Part shown: positions 8,380 through 17,884 of the stretch, piece by piece
Numbering within the stretch: the stretch's first letter is position 1
Layout of the letters: every line of letters starts with the position of its first letter
NCBI GenBank assembly: GCA_018242625.1
Contig: JAFEBO010000012.1
Coordinates: 372,001-436,000 of the forward strand
Length of the DNA: 64,000 nucleotides
Source of the DNA: Planctomycetota bacterium
Lineage (GTDB): Bacteria > Planctomycetota > Phycisphaerae > Phycisphaerales > UBA1924
Direction: 5' to 3'
Position numbers and translations under genes: made by a program
The notes under the pieces: model-generated
The model's database searches: none
What the model was told of the DNA's origin: nothing
Seen by the model: only the letters and a program-made list of their open reading frames with translations

Positions 8380-10458
8380 ATGCTCAAAACGACAACCGTC
8401 CTCGCTCTCGTTGCGGGTTCATCTCTCCTCGGCTTTCCCGTCTCGGGCGCGGCCGGCGCGGCTTCTCCGGTGTTGTCCACGACCACGTCCTCTCTCACTA
8501 TCGATGATGCGATTGCCAGAGCCGACGGGTCTGTCGCGAAAATCGTCGCGATCGCCCCGGGCGATCGCACCTTCGACAACACCATCGGCGCCATCGACGA
8601 TCTGCTCGCGACGTTCGAGCAGGACACGAGCATGCTCATCTTCCTGAGCAACGTCCACCCCGACGCCGCCGTACGCGACGCTTCGCAGGCCGCCGAACAA
8701 AGGGCCGGTGATTACCTTGTCGACCTCGGAAAGCGCGAAGACCTCTACAAGGCTGTGAAGGAATTCGTGGCGGCACACCCCGATGAAGTTTCGAAGCTCA
8801 CGGGTGAGCGCAAGCGCTTCCTGGAATTCACTCTTCGCGACTACCGGCGCGCGGGCATGGATCTGTCCCCGTCGGAGCGTGAGCGCCTGACCCAGGTCCA
8901 GAAAGACCTCACGAAGCTTGGCATCGAGTTCAGCAAGAACATCGCGGAAGACCAGCCGGTGGTCTACCTGACCACCGCCGAGCTCTCCGGCGCCCCGGAA
9001 AACCTCGTCAAATCGTTCCCCCGGAACGGCGACGTGCACGTGGTATCCCTTTCGAACCCGGTCTACACGCCCCTCATGGATTCCTGCCGCGAAGAGTCGA
9101 CCCGGCAGAAACTCTGGATGGCCTGGAAGCGAAGGGGCGGCAGGAAAAACGTCGAAGTTCTCGAAAAAGCGATCCGGCTCTACGCCGAACAGGCACGCAT
9201 CCTGGGTTTCAAGCACTACGCCGATTTTCAGGCCGAAACCCGGATGGCCAAGAAGTATTCCAATGTCGAGCAGTTCTACAGCACGCTGCGCCCGCTCGTG
9301 CGCAAGAAGGCGCAGGCGGACATGGATGAATTCACCGCGTTCAAACGCGAGTTGACCCACAACCCGGGCGCCACGCTGGAGCCATGGGATTATCAGTACA
9401 TCAAGGCCGAGCTTTCCAAGAGCAAGTACGCGGTCGATGGCGAAAAAGTCCGCGAGTACTTCCCGATGGACAAGGTCATCGACGGCCTCTTCAACGTGAC
9501 CCAGTCGCTCTACGGGCTCGAGTTCCGCGACGTGACCAAGTCCAGGGCCGGCACCGCATCGCGCCCGCTCTGGCATGAGGATGTCAAGCTCTACGAGGTC
9601 TACGACAAGTCGCCCGGCCCCAATCAGGGCAAGCTCATCGGCGAGTTCTATCTCGATTTGTTCCCGCGCGACAATAAGTACACCCACTTCGCGCAGTGGT
9701 CGCTTGTCAATCACAAGGTTTGGAGCGACGGCAAGGTCACGCTGCCGCTCGCGGCACTCGTCTGCAACTTCAGCAAACCCGAGGACGGCAAGCCCAGCCT
9801 GCTCGGGCACGAAGAAGTCGAAACCTTTTTCCACGAGTTCGGTCACTGCCTCCACACGATCACCAGCACCGCCAACATGAACCGCTTCAGCGGCACCAAC
9901 GTCGAACTCGACTTTGTTGAAGCCCCGAGCCAGATGTTCGAAAACTGGGTCTGGGACGCGGACGTGCTCAACACGTTTGCGAAGCACTACCAGAGCGGCC
10001 AGCCCCTGCCCAGGGAACTCCTGCGGGGCATGATCGCCGCCAAGAACGTCGGCAGCGGCCTCGATGCCGAAAACCAGTTCTACTACGGACTCACCGATCT
10101 GGCGTACGAGACGACTTCGGACGGCAAAGTGGATACGACCGCCATCGCGATCGATCTTTATCCCAAGATCACTACATACAACTTCAAGCCCGAAGGTACT
10201 TTCTATCAGGCCAGTTTCGGCCACCTCATGGGATACACGGCGGGTTACTACTCGTACATGTGGTCCAAGGTCTTCGCGGCGGACATGTTCCAGCGCTTCA
10301 AGGAACTCGGCCTTCTGAGCCCCGAAGCCGGCATGTACTACCGCAACAAGATCATCAGCCAGGGCGGAACGAGAGATGCCGCGGACCTTCTGAAAGACTA
10401 TCTCGGACGCGAGCCCAGACTCGATTCGTTCCTTGATCAGCTCGGCATGAGCAAGTAG
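8380..10458 (+). CDS. Exported M3-family oligopeptidase (thimet oligopeptidase/oligopeptidase A type)
   Basis: The protein has 692 residues, the usual M3 length. It is a zinc metallopeptidase cleaving short peptides. The zinc site is HEFGH (H485, E486, H489) with the third ligand E514 in DFVEAPSQ, exactly 25 residues after the second His as in thimet oligopeptidase. The C-terminal substrate region GHLMGYTAGYYSYMWSKV is also typical. Most relatives (PrlC, Dcp) are cytosolic; here an N-terminal hydrophobic segment (residues 4-24, VSGAAGA region) looks like a Sec signal peptide, so it probably acts in the periplasm. No ribosome site is visible; TACCCT at 8368-8373 suggests a leaderless message. 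It ends 3 bp before the convergent rtcB. Confidence 0.92.
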   Translation: MLKTTTVLALVAGSSLLGFPVSGAAGAASPVLSTTTSSLTIDDAIARADGSVAKIVAIAPGDRTFDNTIGAIDDLLATFEQDTSMLIFLSNVHPDAAVRDASQAAEQRAGDYLVDLGKREDLYKAVKEFVAAHPDEVSKLTGERKRFLEFTLRDYRRAGMDLSPSERERLTQVQKDLTKLGIEFSKNIAEDQPVVYLTTAELSGAPENLVKSFPRNGDVHVVSLSNPVYTPLMDSCREESTRQKLWMAWKRRGGRKNVEVLEKAIRLYAEQARILGFKHYADFQAETRMAKKYSNVEQFYSTLRPLVRKKAQADMDEFTAFKRELTHNPGATLEPWDYQYIKAELSKSKYAVDGEKVREYFPMDKVIDGLFNVTQSLYGLEFRDVTKSRAGTASRPLWHEDVKLYEVYDKSPGPNQGKLIGEFYLDLFPRDNKYTHFAQWSLVNHKVWSDGKVTLPLAALVCNFSKPEDGKPSLLGHEEVETFFHEFGHCLHTITSTANMNRFSGTNVELDFVEAPSQMFENWVWDADVLNTFAKHYQSGQPLPRELLRGMIAAKNVGSGLDAENQFYYGLTDLAYETTSDGKVDTTAIAIDLYPKITTYNFKPEGTFYQASFGHLMGYTAGYYSYMWSKVFAADMFQRFKELGLLSPEAGMYYRNKIISQGGTRDAADLLKDYLGREPRLDSFLDQLGMSK

Positions 10459-10461
10459 CTC

Positions 10462-11688
10462 TCAGTCTTCCGCCTTCTCGCCCTCGGGCGCCATCTTGAC
10501 AAGTCGCGGCTCAAATCGCCCCAGGATTTCAACAAGCTCATCCTGCGCCCTCATCACCGCATGAATGTCCTTGTAGACCATCGGGGCTTCATCAATGCCC
10601 GCGGAGATGACTTCCACTCCCGCCCGAGTGAGCGCCTCTTTCGCGTGCGCCCAGCGGTACGTATCTCTCGCTTTGGTGCGGCTCATAGCCCTTCCCGCGC
10701 CGTGGCTCGATGAATCCAGCGATGCGCCAAGCCCTTTTCCCCTCACGAGAAAGCCCGGCGACGCCATCGTGCCGGGGATGAAGCCGAGCACTCCCTTGCC
10801 CGCGGGCGTGGCTCCCTTGCGGTGCACGATCAGTTCCTCCGGTCCTCGCCCGACGTCGTGCGTCTCCTTCCACGCGAAGTTGTGGTGGTTCTCGAATGTC
10901 GCGAGCGGCTTTTCGCCGATCGCTCGCAGAAGTTCACGGTGGATCACGGCGTGATTCGCACTCGCATATTCACCCATCAGATTCATGGCGTCCCAGTACT
11001 CACGCCCTTCCTGCGAAGAAAGCTCCAGCCACGCAAGCCGGGCCTGATCCTTGGAAAGGGAATGCCCGGCGTTCATCGCCAGTTTCGAATAGTGATCGCA
11101 GACCGCCGCTCCGGTGCCGCGGCTCCCGCTATGGCTGAGAAGCGCAACGTAGCGCCCCGGCGCGAGCGCCGAGCCCTCACTTTGGAGCGGCCGTTCGATG
11201 ACAAACTCACCGAACTCAACGAAGTGATTACCGCTCCCGCTCGTGCCTAGCTGCCTCCACGCCTTGTCCTTTCCCCGGGACGTAACGGGCGAAACACTCC
11301 AGTCGCGGTCCAGCACCGCATGCTGCCGCGGCCGCGAAAACTCGGCGCCCACGCCAAAGCGGGTCTCTTCCTCAATCGCCCTCCGGAACTGCTTCCGCAC
11401 GTGCTCGTGCCCCAGTGCTTCAGGAGCCATGCCCAAAACACTCAGCCTGACGCGGCAGGCGATATCCACCCCCACCGCGTACGGAATGACGGCGCCGCGA
11501 GTGGCGAGCACTCCCCCGATCGGGAGACCATATCCAACATGAGCATCGGGCATCAGGGCGCCTGCGGCGGCGACGGGCAAGCTGCAGGCCGCCCGCATCT
11601 GGGCGATCGACGCGCTGTCGATATCGGCCCCCCACTGCCGAAAGCAAACCGGATGATCCGCGGCGCTCATCCGCAAGGGTAGATGCAT
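10462..11688 (-). CDS. rtcB: RtcB family RNA-splicing ligase
   Basis: The protein has 408 residues from the ATG at 11688 (MHLPLRMSAADHP), chosen because GGAA sits about 10 nt upstream; a longer open frame runs back across flgI and is spurious. RtcB joins 2',3'-cyclic phosphate or 3'-phosphate RNA ends to 5'-OH ends using GTP and Mn2+. Visible motifs: MPDAHVGYGLPIGG, GVDIACRV (Asp/Cys metal site), GSGNHFVE, LLSHSGSRG, ENHHN, and SHGAGRAMSR with the guanylylated His at H329. No archease or rtcA gene is adjacent. It is divergent from flgI with a 58-bp gap. Confidence 0.93.
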   Translation of the reverse strand: MHLPLRMSAADHPVCFRQWGADIDSASIAQMRAACSLPVAAAGALMPDAHVGYGLPIGGVLATRGAVIPYAVGVDIACRVRLSVLGMAPEALGHEHVRKQFRRAIEEETRFGVGAEFSRPRQHAVLDRDWSVSPVTSRGKDKAWRQLGTSGSGNHFVEFGEFVIERPLQSEGSALAPGRYVALLSHSGSRGTGAAVCDHYSKLAMNAGHSLSKDQARLAWLELSSQEGREYWDAMNLMGEYASANHAVIHRELLRAIGEKPLATFENHHNFAWKETHDVGRGPEELIVHRKGATPAGKGVLGFIPGTMASPGFLVRGKGLGASLDSSSHGAGRAMSRTKARDTYRWAHAKEALTRAGVEVISAGIDEAPMVYKDIHAVMRAQDELVEILGRFEPRLVKMAPEGEKAED

Positions 11689-11746
11689 CGGCCATTTCCA
11701 AGTACACGCCGCCCGCCACCGGATTCGCAATGGCACGGTGGTTGCG

Positions 11747-12862
11747 ATGAGCCGGTCGATGCTTCGCCGCCTGCTGGTAGTCATCGCACTCGCCTGTTTC
11801 TGCTCCCACGCCTTCGCGAGCAAGGTCTCGGACCTGACCCGGATCAAGGGACAGGGAGAGTTCAAACTGCGTGGGCTGGGACTTGTCGTCGGTCTCTCCG
11901 GCACCGGCGACAGCGGCAAAGACCTCGTCCTGGCCCGGCCCCTCGCCCGGCTGCTCGAAACCGAAGGCGATGCTCCCGGAAAACTCACAGAACTCGCGGG
12001 CGCCAAGTCCGTTGCCGTCGTGTGGGTCGATGTCACGATTCCGGAAGTTGGCGGCCGGAGCGATGATCGTTTCGACGCGTACATCTCCACCGCATATAGC
12101 GCGAGCAGCCTGAAGGGTGGCCGGCTGGTGCTCTCGCCGCTGCGCGGGCCCCTGCTCACAAGCCCGGTCTACGCCATGGCGAGCGGCTCGGTCGAACTGG
12201 GCGACCCCTCGATTGCCACGAGCGGCAGAATTCGCCTCGGTGCGCAGCTGGTGCGCGATGTCGCGGCACCGCACGTCGGAGATTCGTTCGATCTCTATAT
12301 TTCGCCCTACTACAGCGGCTGGGCCTCCGCGCAGCGCATCGCGACGAGCATTAACAGCGATGCCGGACCCGGCGCCCTCCCCAACGGTCTCGACGCCGGT
12401 GTGCGGACGAGCGCATCGGTTGCCACCGTCATCGACGACCGGACCATCCGGGTGGTCATCCCGGAGGCCGAGCGAGCCGACAAGGCCGGTTTTATTGCCG
12501 CCGTGCTCTCCGCCAATGTCCGGGTTGCCGAACTCGACCTGCCCGCCCAGGTGATCGTGAATCAGCGCAGCGGCGTCATCATCATCACGGGCGATGTTGA
12601 GATAAGCCCGGGCCTCGTCACCCACAAGGACCTGGTGATCAACACAACCACGCCGGCACCGGTGGGAACCCCGCAAAACCCGCTCACGACCACCACGCAT
12701 TTCGCGGAAATTCGCACCAAGGGCAGAGCAAGCGACAACGCACGCCTCGCCGACCTGATGGCCGCCATGAAACAGCTTGATGTCTCGGTCAACGACCAGA
12801 TCGAGATCCTTCAGATGCTGTACAAGACCGGCCGGCTGCACGCCAAGCTGATCGTGGACTAA
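11747..12862 (+). CDS. flgI: Flagellar P-ring protein FlgI
   Basis: The protein has 371 residues from the ATG at 11747; a GTG at 11738 is also possible. A signal peptide covers residues 1-24 (LLVVIALACFCSHAFAS). The mature protein begins KVSDLTRIKGQGEFKLRG followed by LGLVVGLSGTGDS, the FlgI signature. Further on are FDAYISTAYSASSLKGG, the FNVYI-like repeats and the C-terminal LKQLDVSVNDQIEILQMLYK block. It forms the peptidoglycan ring of the basal body. It heads the plus-strand flagellar block; flgJ-like follows after 5 bp. Confidence 0.95.
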   Translation: MSRSMLRRLLVVIALACFCSHAFASKVSDLTRIKGQGEFKLRGLGLVVGLSGTGDSGKDLVLARPLARLLETEGDAPGKLTELAGAKSVAVVWVDVTIPEVGGRSDDRFDAYISTAYSASSLKGGRLVLSPLRGPLLTSPVYAMASGSVELGDPSIATSGRIRLGAQLVRDVAAPHVGDSFDLYISPYYSGWASAQRIATSINSDAGPGALPNGLDAGVRTSASVATVIDDRTIRVVIPEAERADKAGFIAAVLSANVRVAELDLPAQVIVNQRSGVIIITGDVEISPGLVTHKDLVINTTTPAPVGTPQNPLTTTTHFAEIRTKGRASDNARLADLMAAMKQLDVSVNDQIEILQMLYKTGRLHAKLIVD

Positions 12863-12867
12863 CTCCA

Positions 12868-13263
12868 ATGCCCGGCTCTCTCGACATCTCCGGCGTCTTC
12901 TCGAAATCGGCCGCGGCATCGGCGGACCGACCGGCGTCCATGCCAAACGCGCAAAAACAGCTCGATTTCGCCGACGTTCTCGGTGAACGGACCGCGGATG
13001 CATACGGAGCCCCCACCGTCGAGAAGGTGCGGGACACCGTCGAGAAGTTTGTGGCCGCCGCCTTTGTGCAGCCTGTTTTCAAGCAGCTTCGCGCCTCGAG
13101 TTCGGCCCCGCCCCCGTTCGGACCGTCTAAGGCGGAGCGTCAGTTCCAGTCGCTGATCGATGCCCAGGTCGCGCGGCGGATGGTGCACAAGTCCAATTGG
13201 CCCGTGGTTGACCGGATGGCACAGGACATGCTGAAGAAAGTCGGCCTGGCGCCCTCCGCCTGA
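12868..13263 (+). CDS. flgJ: FlgJ-like rod-binding protein (no muramidase domain)
   Basis: The protein has 131 residues. It contains only the rod-binding domain: KFVAAAFVQPVFKQLRAS, then a Pro-rich turn and GPSKAERQFQSLIDAQVARR, matching the N-terminal FlgJ domain that caps the growing rod. The C-terminal glucosaminidase of enterobacterial FlgJ is absent, so another enzyme must open the peptidoglycan. It sits between flgI (5 bp) and flgN-like (16 bp), the position expected for flgJ. It is short and partly low in complexity at the N-terminus. Confidence 0.8.
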   Translation: MPGSLDISGVFSKSAAASADRPASMPNAQKQLDFADVLGERTADAYGAPTVEKVRDTVEKFVAAAFVQPVFKQLRASSSAPPPFGPSKAERQFQSLIDAQVARRMVHKSNWPVVDRMAQDMLKKVGLAPSA

Positions 13264-13279
13264 TGCTCAGGAAGCCCGC

Positions 13280-13798
13280 ATGTCGACCCAATCACAGAAT
13301 CCGTCCATTTCGGAAGAGCTTGAGGCCCTTCTTCGCGCCCTTATCGTCCGGCACGAGAGCCTTCTCGAACTGACCCGCAAGCACCACGAGGCCATCCGCC
13401 AGGCGGATACCTCCCGGTGTGAAGCGGTGAGCGCTCAGGCCAGGACGGTCCTCGCTGAAATCGCGGAACTCGAGGCTTCGCGCCAGGGGCTGATCAAAAG
13501 AGCCCAGGCCCAGCTCCCGCGCCAGTCTTCCGTGGCCCGTCTTTCCGATATTGCGCGTTGCCTCCCGGATCCGGTCCGCACGGCGTTGCTGGAACTTGCC
13601 GAGAAGCTCCGTGCTCTGATCCAGCGCGTGCAGGAAGAACAGAGTCTTCTCCGCGTCGTCAGCAGAGTGCTCGTGGCACACATGGACGGGCTGGTTCGCC
13701 AGGTGGCCCAATCCCTCAGCCACGCCGGTATCTACGCCAAGTCCGGCACGGTCTCGGCGGGAGCCGCGGTTGTCTCGAGCCTGGATATCCGCCACTAA
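13280..13798 (+). CDS. flgN: FlgN-like export chaperone for FlgK/FlgL
   Basis: The protein has 172 residues, almost wholly helical: SISEELEALLRALIVRHESLLEL, then a long Ala/Glu/Arg-rich helix, ending in LRVVSRVLVAHMDGLVRQVAQSL and an AGIYAKSG turn. This matches the FlgN fold and its C-terminal GxYxxxG-like client-binding tail. FlgN escorts the hook-filament junction proteins to the export gate. Identification also rests on its place directly before flgK (9-bp gap). AGGAAG is a good ribosome site. The sequence is divergent, so the family call is moderate. Confidence 0.78.
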   Translation: MSTQSQNPSISEELEALLRALIVRHESLLELTRKHHEAIRQADTSRCEAVSAQARTVLAEIAELEASRQGLIKRAQAQLPRQSSVARLSDIARCLPDPVRTALLELAEKLRALIQRVQEEQSLLRVVSRVLVAHMDGLVRQVAQSLSHAGIYAKSGTVSAGAAVVSSLDIRH

Positions 13799-13807
13799 GG
13801 AGCCCCG

Positions 13808-15544
13808 ATGAGCCTCACCGCAGCCATGCTGATCGGGCGTTCAGCGCTGACCGCAAGCCAGCTCGGCATCCAGGTTTCCGGCAACAACATCGCGAACGTC
13901 GGCACGCCCGGGTACAGCCGGCAGATCGCGTACTTTGACCCGGTCGGATCCGACACCTCGACGATTTCAGGACGCTCGGGACGGGGCGTCAACGTCCGCG
14001 ATGTGCGCAGGCAGATCGATTCGGCGCTCCAGAACAGGCTCTGGAACGGGGCCGCGGATGAATCTGCGGCCTCCCAGCAGTATCAGACGCTTTCATCCCT
14101 CGAATCGACGCTCGGCGAGCTGACAGACAACGATTTCTCCTCGCGTTTGCAGGGCTTTTTCAACGTCTGGTCGGAACGGGCCAACCTCTCCAAGTCGAGC
14201 AGCGTGGTGGTCCAGCAGGCCGGACAGATCGCCGATTACCTCCGCTCGATGCGGTCGCAGATCGGGGACCTTCGCTCGCAGGTCGACTCTCAGCTGGCAA
14301 GCGCCAGCGATCGCGCGAACCAGCTGCTGACGACGATCGCCCAGCTCAATGTCCAGATTTCGACCAGCGAGGGAGGACAGGGAATCGCCAACTCGCTTCG
14401 AGATCAGCGCGATCAGGTTGTTTCGGAACTTTCGAAGCTGATGGATGTCACGGTGGTGGAGCAGGGGGACGGGACGACCAACGTGATGGTCGGAAGCACG
14501 CCGGTAGTGCTTGCCGGAAACTCCCGCGGCGTGCAGCTCCAAACCACGCAGGCGAACGGCCAGATCACCGTCAGCATCAATACAAAGGACAACGGCGAGT
14601 TTGTCGACGTGCAGTCCGGGACCGTCGGCGCCCTGCTCGCCGACCGCAAGGCCAACATCGATCAAACCGCACAGGCGCTCGACAATATCGCCTCGCAGCT
14701 CATTTTCGAGGTGAACAAGCTCCATTCCACCGGAACCAACAAGGACGGCCTGACTGCGGCCTCCGGCACCCTCTCCTTCGCCACAGCCGACCGCACCAGG
14801 GCGCTCAACGACCCGGCCAACAACGCGACCTCCAAACTTCCCTTTTCCGCGACGAGCGGCGGGTTTTCGGTCGTCGTGAAGCAGAACGCGAACGGCGCGA
14901 CTCAGACCGTGCGGATCAATGTCGACCTGGACGGAGTCACCAATGCAGGAACACCCGGAGTCAGCGACGATTCCACAGCGGAATCAATCCGGGCGGCGAT
15001 CGGAGCGATCCCCGGCCTCTCCGCCACCTTCGACTCCCAGGGAAAGCTGCAGATTTCGGCCCAGAGTGGGTTCTCATTCAGCTTCGGAGACGACACGTCC
15101 GGCGTGCTGGCCCAGCTCGGCGTGAACAGCTTCTTTACGGGAACCAGCGCGTCCGACATCGCCGTTCGCCAGGAAATCCTGAACGATCCCTCGCTTCTGC
15201 AGGTCGGGCGCATGGTGAATGGCAGTTTCGTTGAGAATGGCACCGCGCTCGCACTCTCAAAGCTCCAGGACCAGACCCTCGGCCAACTCAACGGGCGAAC
15301 CATCGGATCCACCTGGGCGGATACCGTACAGGGAATCGGTACGGCCACAGCGGCGGCCAAGACCGCCGCGGCCGCCGCGTCCACGATCCGGGAGAGCCTC
15401 GACGCCCAGCGTTCGAGCATTAGCGGCGTCTCGATCGACGAGGAATCGCTGAATCTGCTGAATTACCAGCGCCAGTACCAGGCCGGAGCCCGCCTGATCG
15501 ACATTTCGAATCAGCTCCTGACAAGCCTGATGCAGATTGTCTGA
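13808..15544 (+). CDS. flgK: Hook-filament junction protein FlgK
   Basis: The protein has 578 residues. The N-terminus LTASQLGIQVSGNNIANVGT followed by PGYSRQ is the classical FlgK start. A middle domain of beta-type sequence (about 330-480) is surface-exposed. The C-terminus SGVSIDEESLNLLNYQRQYQ and ARLIDISNQLLTSLMQIV is the conserved D0 helix. It links hook and filament after export through the flagellar type III system. AAGGAG lies 6 nt before the ATG. A perfect inverted repeat downstream (15570-15596) separates it from flgL. Confidence 0.96.
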   Translation: MSLTAAMLIGRSALTASQLGIQVSGNNIANVGTPGYSRQIAYFDPVGSDTSTISGRSGRGVNVRDVRRQIDSALQNRLWNGAADESAASQQYQTLSSLESTLGELTDNDFSSRLQGFFNVWSERANLSKSSSVVVQQAGQIADYLRSMRSQIGDLRSQVDSQLASASDRANQLLTTIAQLNVQISTSEGGQGIANSLRDQRDQVVSELSKLMDVTVVEQGDGTTNVMVGSTPVVLAGNSRGVQLQTTQANGQITVSINTKDNGEFVDVQSGTVGALLADRKANIDQTAQALDNIASQLIFEVNKLHSTGTNKDGLTAASGTLSFATADRTRALNDPANNATSKLPFSATSGGFSVVVKQNANGATQTVRINVDLDGVTNAGTPGVSDDSTAESIRAAIGAIPGLSATFDSQGKLQISAQSGFSFSFGDDTSGVLAQLGVNSFFTGTSASDIAVRQEILNDPSLLQVGRMVNGSFVENGTALALSKLQDQTLGQLNGRTIGSTWADTVQGIGTATAAAKTAAAAASTIRESLDAQRSSISGVSIDEESLNLLNYQRQYQAGARLIDISNQLLTSLMQIV

Positions 15545-15569
15545 ACGACCACGCCAGAAGTTCGAGTCT

Positions 15570-15596
15570 CCAAGTCCTTTCAAAGGAATGACTTGG
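15570..15596 (+). other. Hairpin between flgK and flgL
   Basis: Perfect 7-bp arms CCAAGTC (15570-15576) and GACTTGG (15590-15596) enclose a 13-nt loop. There is no U-tract after it, so it may be a weak terminator, an RNA-stability element or a processing site. Confidence 0.45.
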
Positions 15597-15680
15597 ACAC
15601 GCTTGTGATCCGTTTGAACTTTTAAAACTCTGGCCTTTGGCCGTTTTCCTTCGGCACGCCCTTTGCGATTGCCCGGCTGG

Positions 15681-17732
15681 ATGAGCTACTTCCCGTCCAG
15701 CATCGCGCGCGTTCCGAACATGCTCCTCAGCAATCTCACGCTGGGGAACATCAATCGCACGCAGCTTTCGCTGCTGGACGTCCAGAACCAGCTTTCCACC
15801 ATGAAAGAGGTGAACCGGCCGAGCGACGACCCGGTTCGCTATGCCGGCATCCAGGTCATCACACGCCGCCAGGCGCAAAGCCAGCAGACCCAGCGCAACC
15901 TGAGTAACGCCGACGCGGCCTTGGGCCAGCTCGACACTGCGCTCAGCCAGATTGGGGACGTGGCGACTCAGGCGAAGCAAATTGCCCTCGCTCAAGTAAC
16001 CTCACTCTCCTCCGCCACCGAGCGTGCGTCGCAGGCCACGGTCATCAATCAGCTCATCACAGGCCTCTTTAAGACCGCCAACACTCAGGGGGTCAGCGGA
16101 TATGTCTTCGGAGGATCCACGCCCGGCACCACACCCCTGGTCGAGATGAACGGGGGCTACCGGTACACGGGACAAGGTTCGGGCCTGATGGCCGACCTTG
16201 GATTTGCAGATGCCGTCCCGATCACGCTGGGCGCAAACGCCGCCGTCGGAGCAACTTCCGCACGCGTCAAGGGTTCGGTCGACCTCAATCCCAACCTGAC
16301 GGGTGCCACCAGGCTGACCGACATGAACGGGGCCCGCTCGCTCGGAGTCACCCTCGGAACCGTGCAGTTCTCGTTCAACGGCGGCGCCACAGCAACCGTT
16401 GACCTCTCGGGTGCCGAGACGGTGACGGACATCGCCACCAAGCTCACCAACGCAATCCATGGATATGAATCGGCCAACGGCGTAACGGTGCTCGCCGCGG
16501 GTGGCATCACCACCAGCGGCGGTTCGATCCAGATCAACGTTGCCGCCGGCGGTTCGCTGTCCATCTCCGATCTCGCCGGCGGCGTTACGGCGCAAGATCT
16601 GGGGCTCTCGCAGGCCGCCTTTACGCCGGCCAACGCGAACGGCGCCTCGCTCGACCCGAAGCTCACCCTCGCCAGCCCCATTTCGTCACTCGCCGGGGTC
16701 ACGGGCCCGCTCGGGAGCATCCGCATCTCAAACATGGGCCGGACGACGGATGTTGATCTTTCCGGTGCAGCCACGATCGAGGACATCAAGAGCAAGATCG
16801 AATCGCTCAACATGGGCCTGCGAGTGTCGATCAATAGCGCCGGAACCGGCATCGACGTCATCAACGAAGTTGCCACCGGCTCGGCACAGTCGATGTCCAT
16901 CGCCGAGGTTCCCGCGAACAACTTGACCGCCACGAGGCTTGGAATCCGCACGCTTTCCGCCAGCACACCCATCACCGATTTCAACAACGGCAAGGGCGTT
17001 CAGGTGGTGGACGGTGTCATCAATCCGGTGACGAAAACCGCCGACCCGGAACTGAACTACGACTTCAAGATCACGCTCGGCAATGCGGTGCCCGGTGCGG
17101 AAGTGAAGGTCGATCTGCGCCCCCAGGACATGACGAGCGTTCAGACGGTGCTCGCCCGGATCAATTCGGAGATCGGCACGCAACTGACCGCGCAAGGACT
17201 GCAGGCGACGGATCTTGTTGCGCAGCTCGCCGACGGTCAGAACGGGATCACGCTGGTCCAGAACCCCGGATTCGGCATGGCCGTCTCCGTGACGCAGGCG
17301 AACAACTCGACCGCCGCCGCCCAACTCGGCCTGCTCAACGGCCAGTTCAATTACGGCAACAACACCTTCTACGGCACCGACACGGCAACGGTCCGAGTCG
17401 ACAGCCTGATGAGCTATCTGATCGATCTTCGCGATGCCCTCACGAGCAACAGCACGAGTGGCATACAGCTTGCTGCTGAGAACATCGACCGGATCAACGG
17501 TCAGATCTCGGAGACTCGCGGCATGGTCGGCGGATACGCACAACGGGTCACTTTCGCAAAGCAGGTCGAAGACGACCGCTCCGCAGTTGACGAGAAGGTT
17601 CGTTCCGAGTTGCAGGATGTGGATTTTACTGCGGCGGCCTCCCGCTTCAGCCTTCTTCAGACCCAGCTTCAGGCCAGCCTCCAGACAACCGCCCGTATGC
17701 AGAGCGTCAGCCTTCTGGATTTTCTCTCGTAA
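15681..17732 (+). CDS. flgL: Hook-filament junction protein FlgL (large)
   Basis: The protein has 683 residues from the ATG at 15681; a TTG 18 nt upstream and an ATG at 15720 are alternatives. FlgL is usually 300-420, so this is large. The N-terminal D0/D1 helix reads ARVPNMLLSNLTLGNINRTQ, then VNRPSDDPVRYAGI; the C-terminus is FTAAASRFSLLQTQLQASLQ and SVSLLDFL. The extra length is a central region (about 150-560) of repeated beta-type segments with Thr/Asp/Gly-rich 'AETVTDIATKL...' and 'AATIEDIKSKI' motifs, resembling two or three copies of one domain and probably surface-exposed. It is separated from flgK by 136 bp and may have its own promoter. Confidence 0.92.
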   Translation: MSYFPSSIARVPNMLLSNLTLGNINRTQLSLLDVQNQLSTMKEVNRPSDDPVRYAGIQVITRRQAQSQQTQRNLSNADAALGQLDTALSQIGDVATQAKQIALAQVTSLSSATERASQATVINQLITGLFKTANTQGVSGYVFGGSTPGTTPLVEMNGGYRYTGQGSGLMADLGFADAVPITLGANAAVGATSARVKGSVDLNPNLTGATRLTDMNGARSLGVTLGTVQFSFNGGATATVDLSGAETVTDIATKLTNAIHGYESANGVTVLAAGGITTSGGSIQINVAAGGSLSISDLAGGVTAQDLGLSQAAFTPANANGASLDPKLTLASPISSLAGVTGPLGSIRISNMGRTTDVDLSGAATIEDIKSKIESLNMGLRVSINSAGTGIDVINEVATGSAQSMSIAEVPANNLTATRLGIRTLSASTPITDFNNGKGVQVVDGVINPVTKTADPELNYDFKITLGNAVPGAEVKVDLRPQDMTSVQTVLARINSEIGTQLTAQGLQATDLVAQLADGQNGITLVQNPGFGMAVSVTQANNSTAAAQLGLLNGQFNYGNNTFYGTDTATVRVDSLMSYLIDLRDALTSNSTSGIQLAAENIDRINGQISETRGMVGGYAQRVTFAKQVEDDRSAVDEKVRSELQDVDFTAAASRFSLLQTQLQASLQTTARMQSVSLLDFLS

Positions 17733-17738
17733 CGCCCT

Positions 17739-17760
17739 CCGGTGGTTTAACGACCGCCGG
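17739..17760 (+). other. Hairpin downstream of flgL
   Basis: Arms CCGGTGGT (17739-17746) and ACCGCCGG (17753-17760) pair over 8 bp with one T-G wobble and a 6-nt loop. It lies 7 nt after the flgL stop. No T-run follows, so termination strength is uncertain. Confidence 0.4.
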
Positions 17761-17884
17761 ACTCGGATTGGATCGACAGGCCCGACCCGCCTCGGCCGCG
17801 GGATGTTTCGGGGACAGGACGTCGCCGGCCAAGGAGGCCGGGCGCGATCCGAGGTTTGCGGCCGAAATTCGCGGGAGCGCGACG

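Noticed and set aside
8419..10224. 601-codon open frame on the minus strand
   Set aside because: It is wholly antisense to the M3 peptidase gene, whose zinc site and signal peptide are clear; the frame has no recognisable domain and arises from GC-rich codon structure.
11420..13003. 527-codon open frame on the minus strand
   Set aside because: Antisense to flgI and flgJ; no family features. The upstream part of the rtcB frame beyond 11688 was dropped for the same reason.
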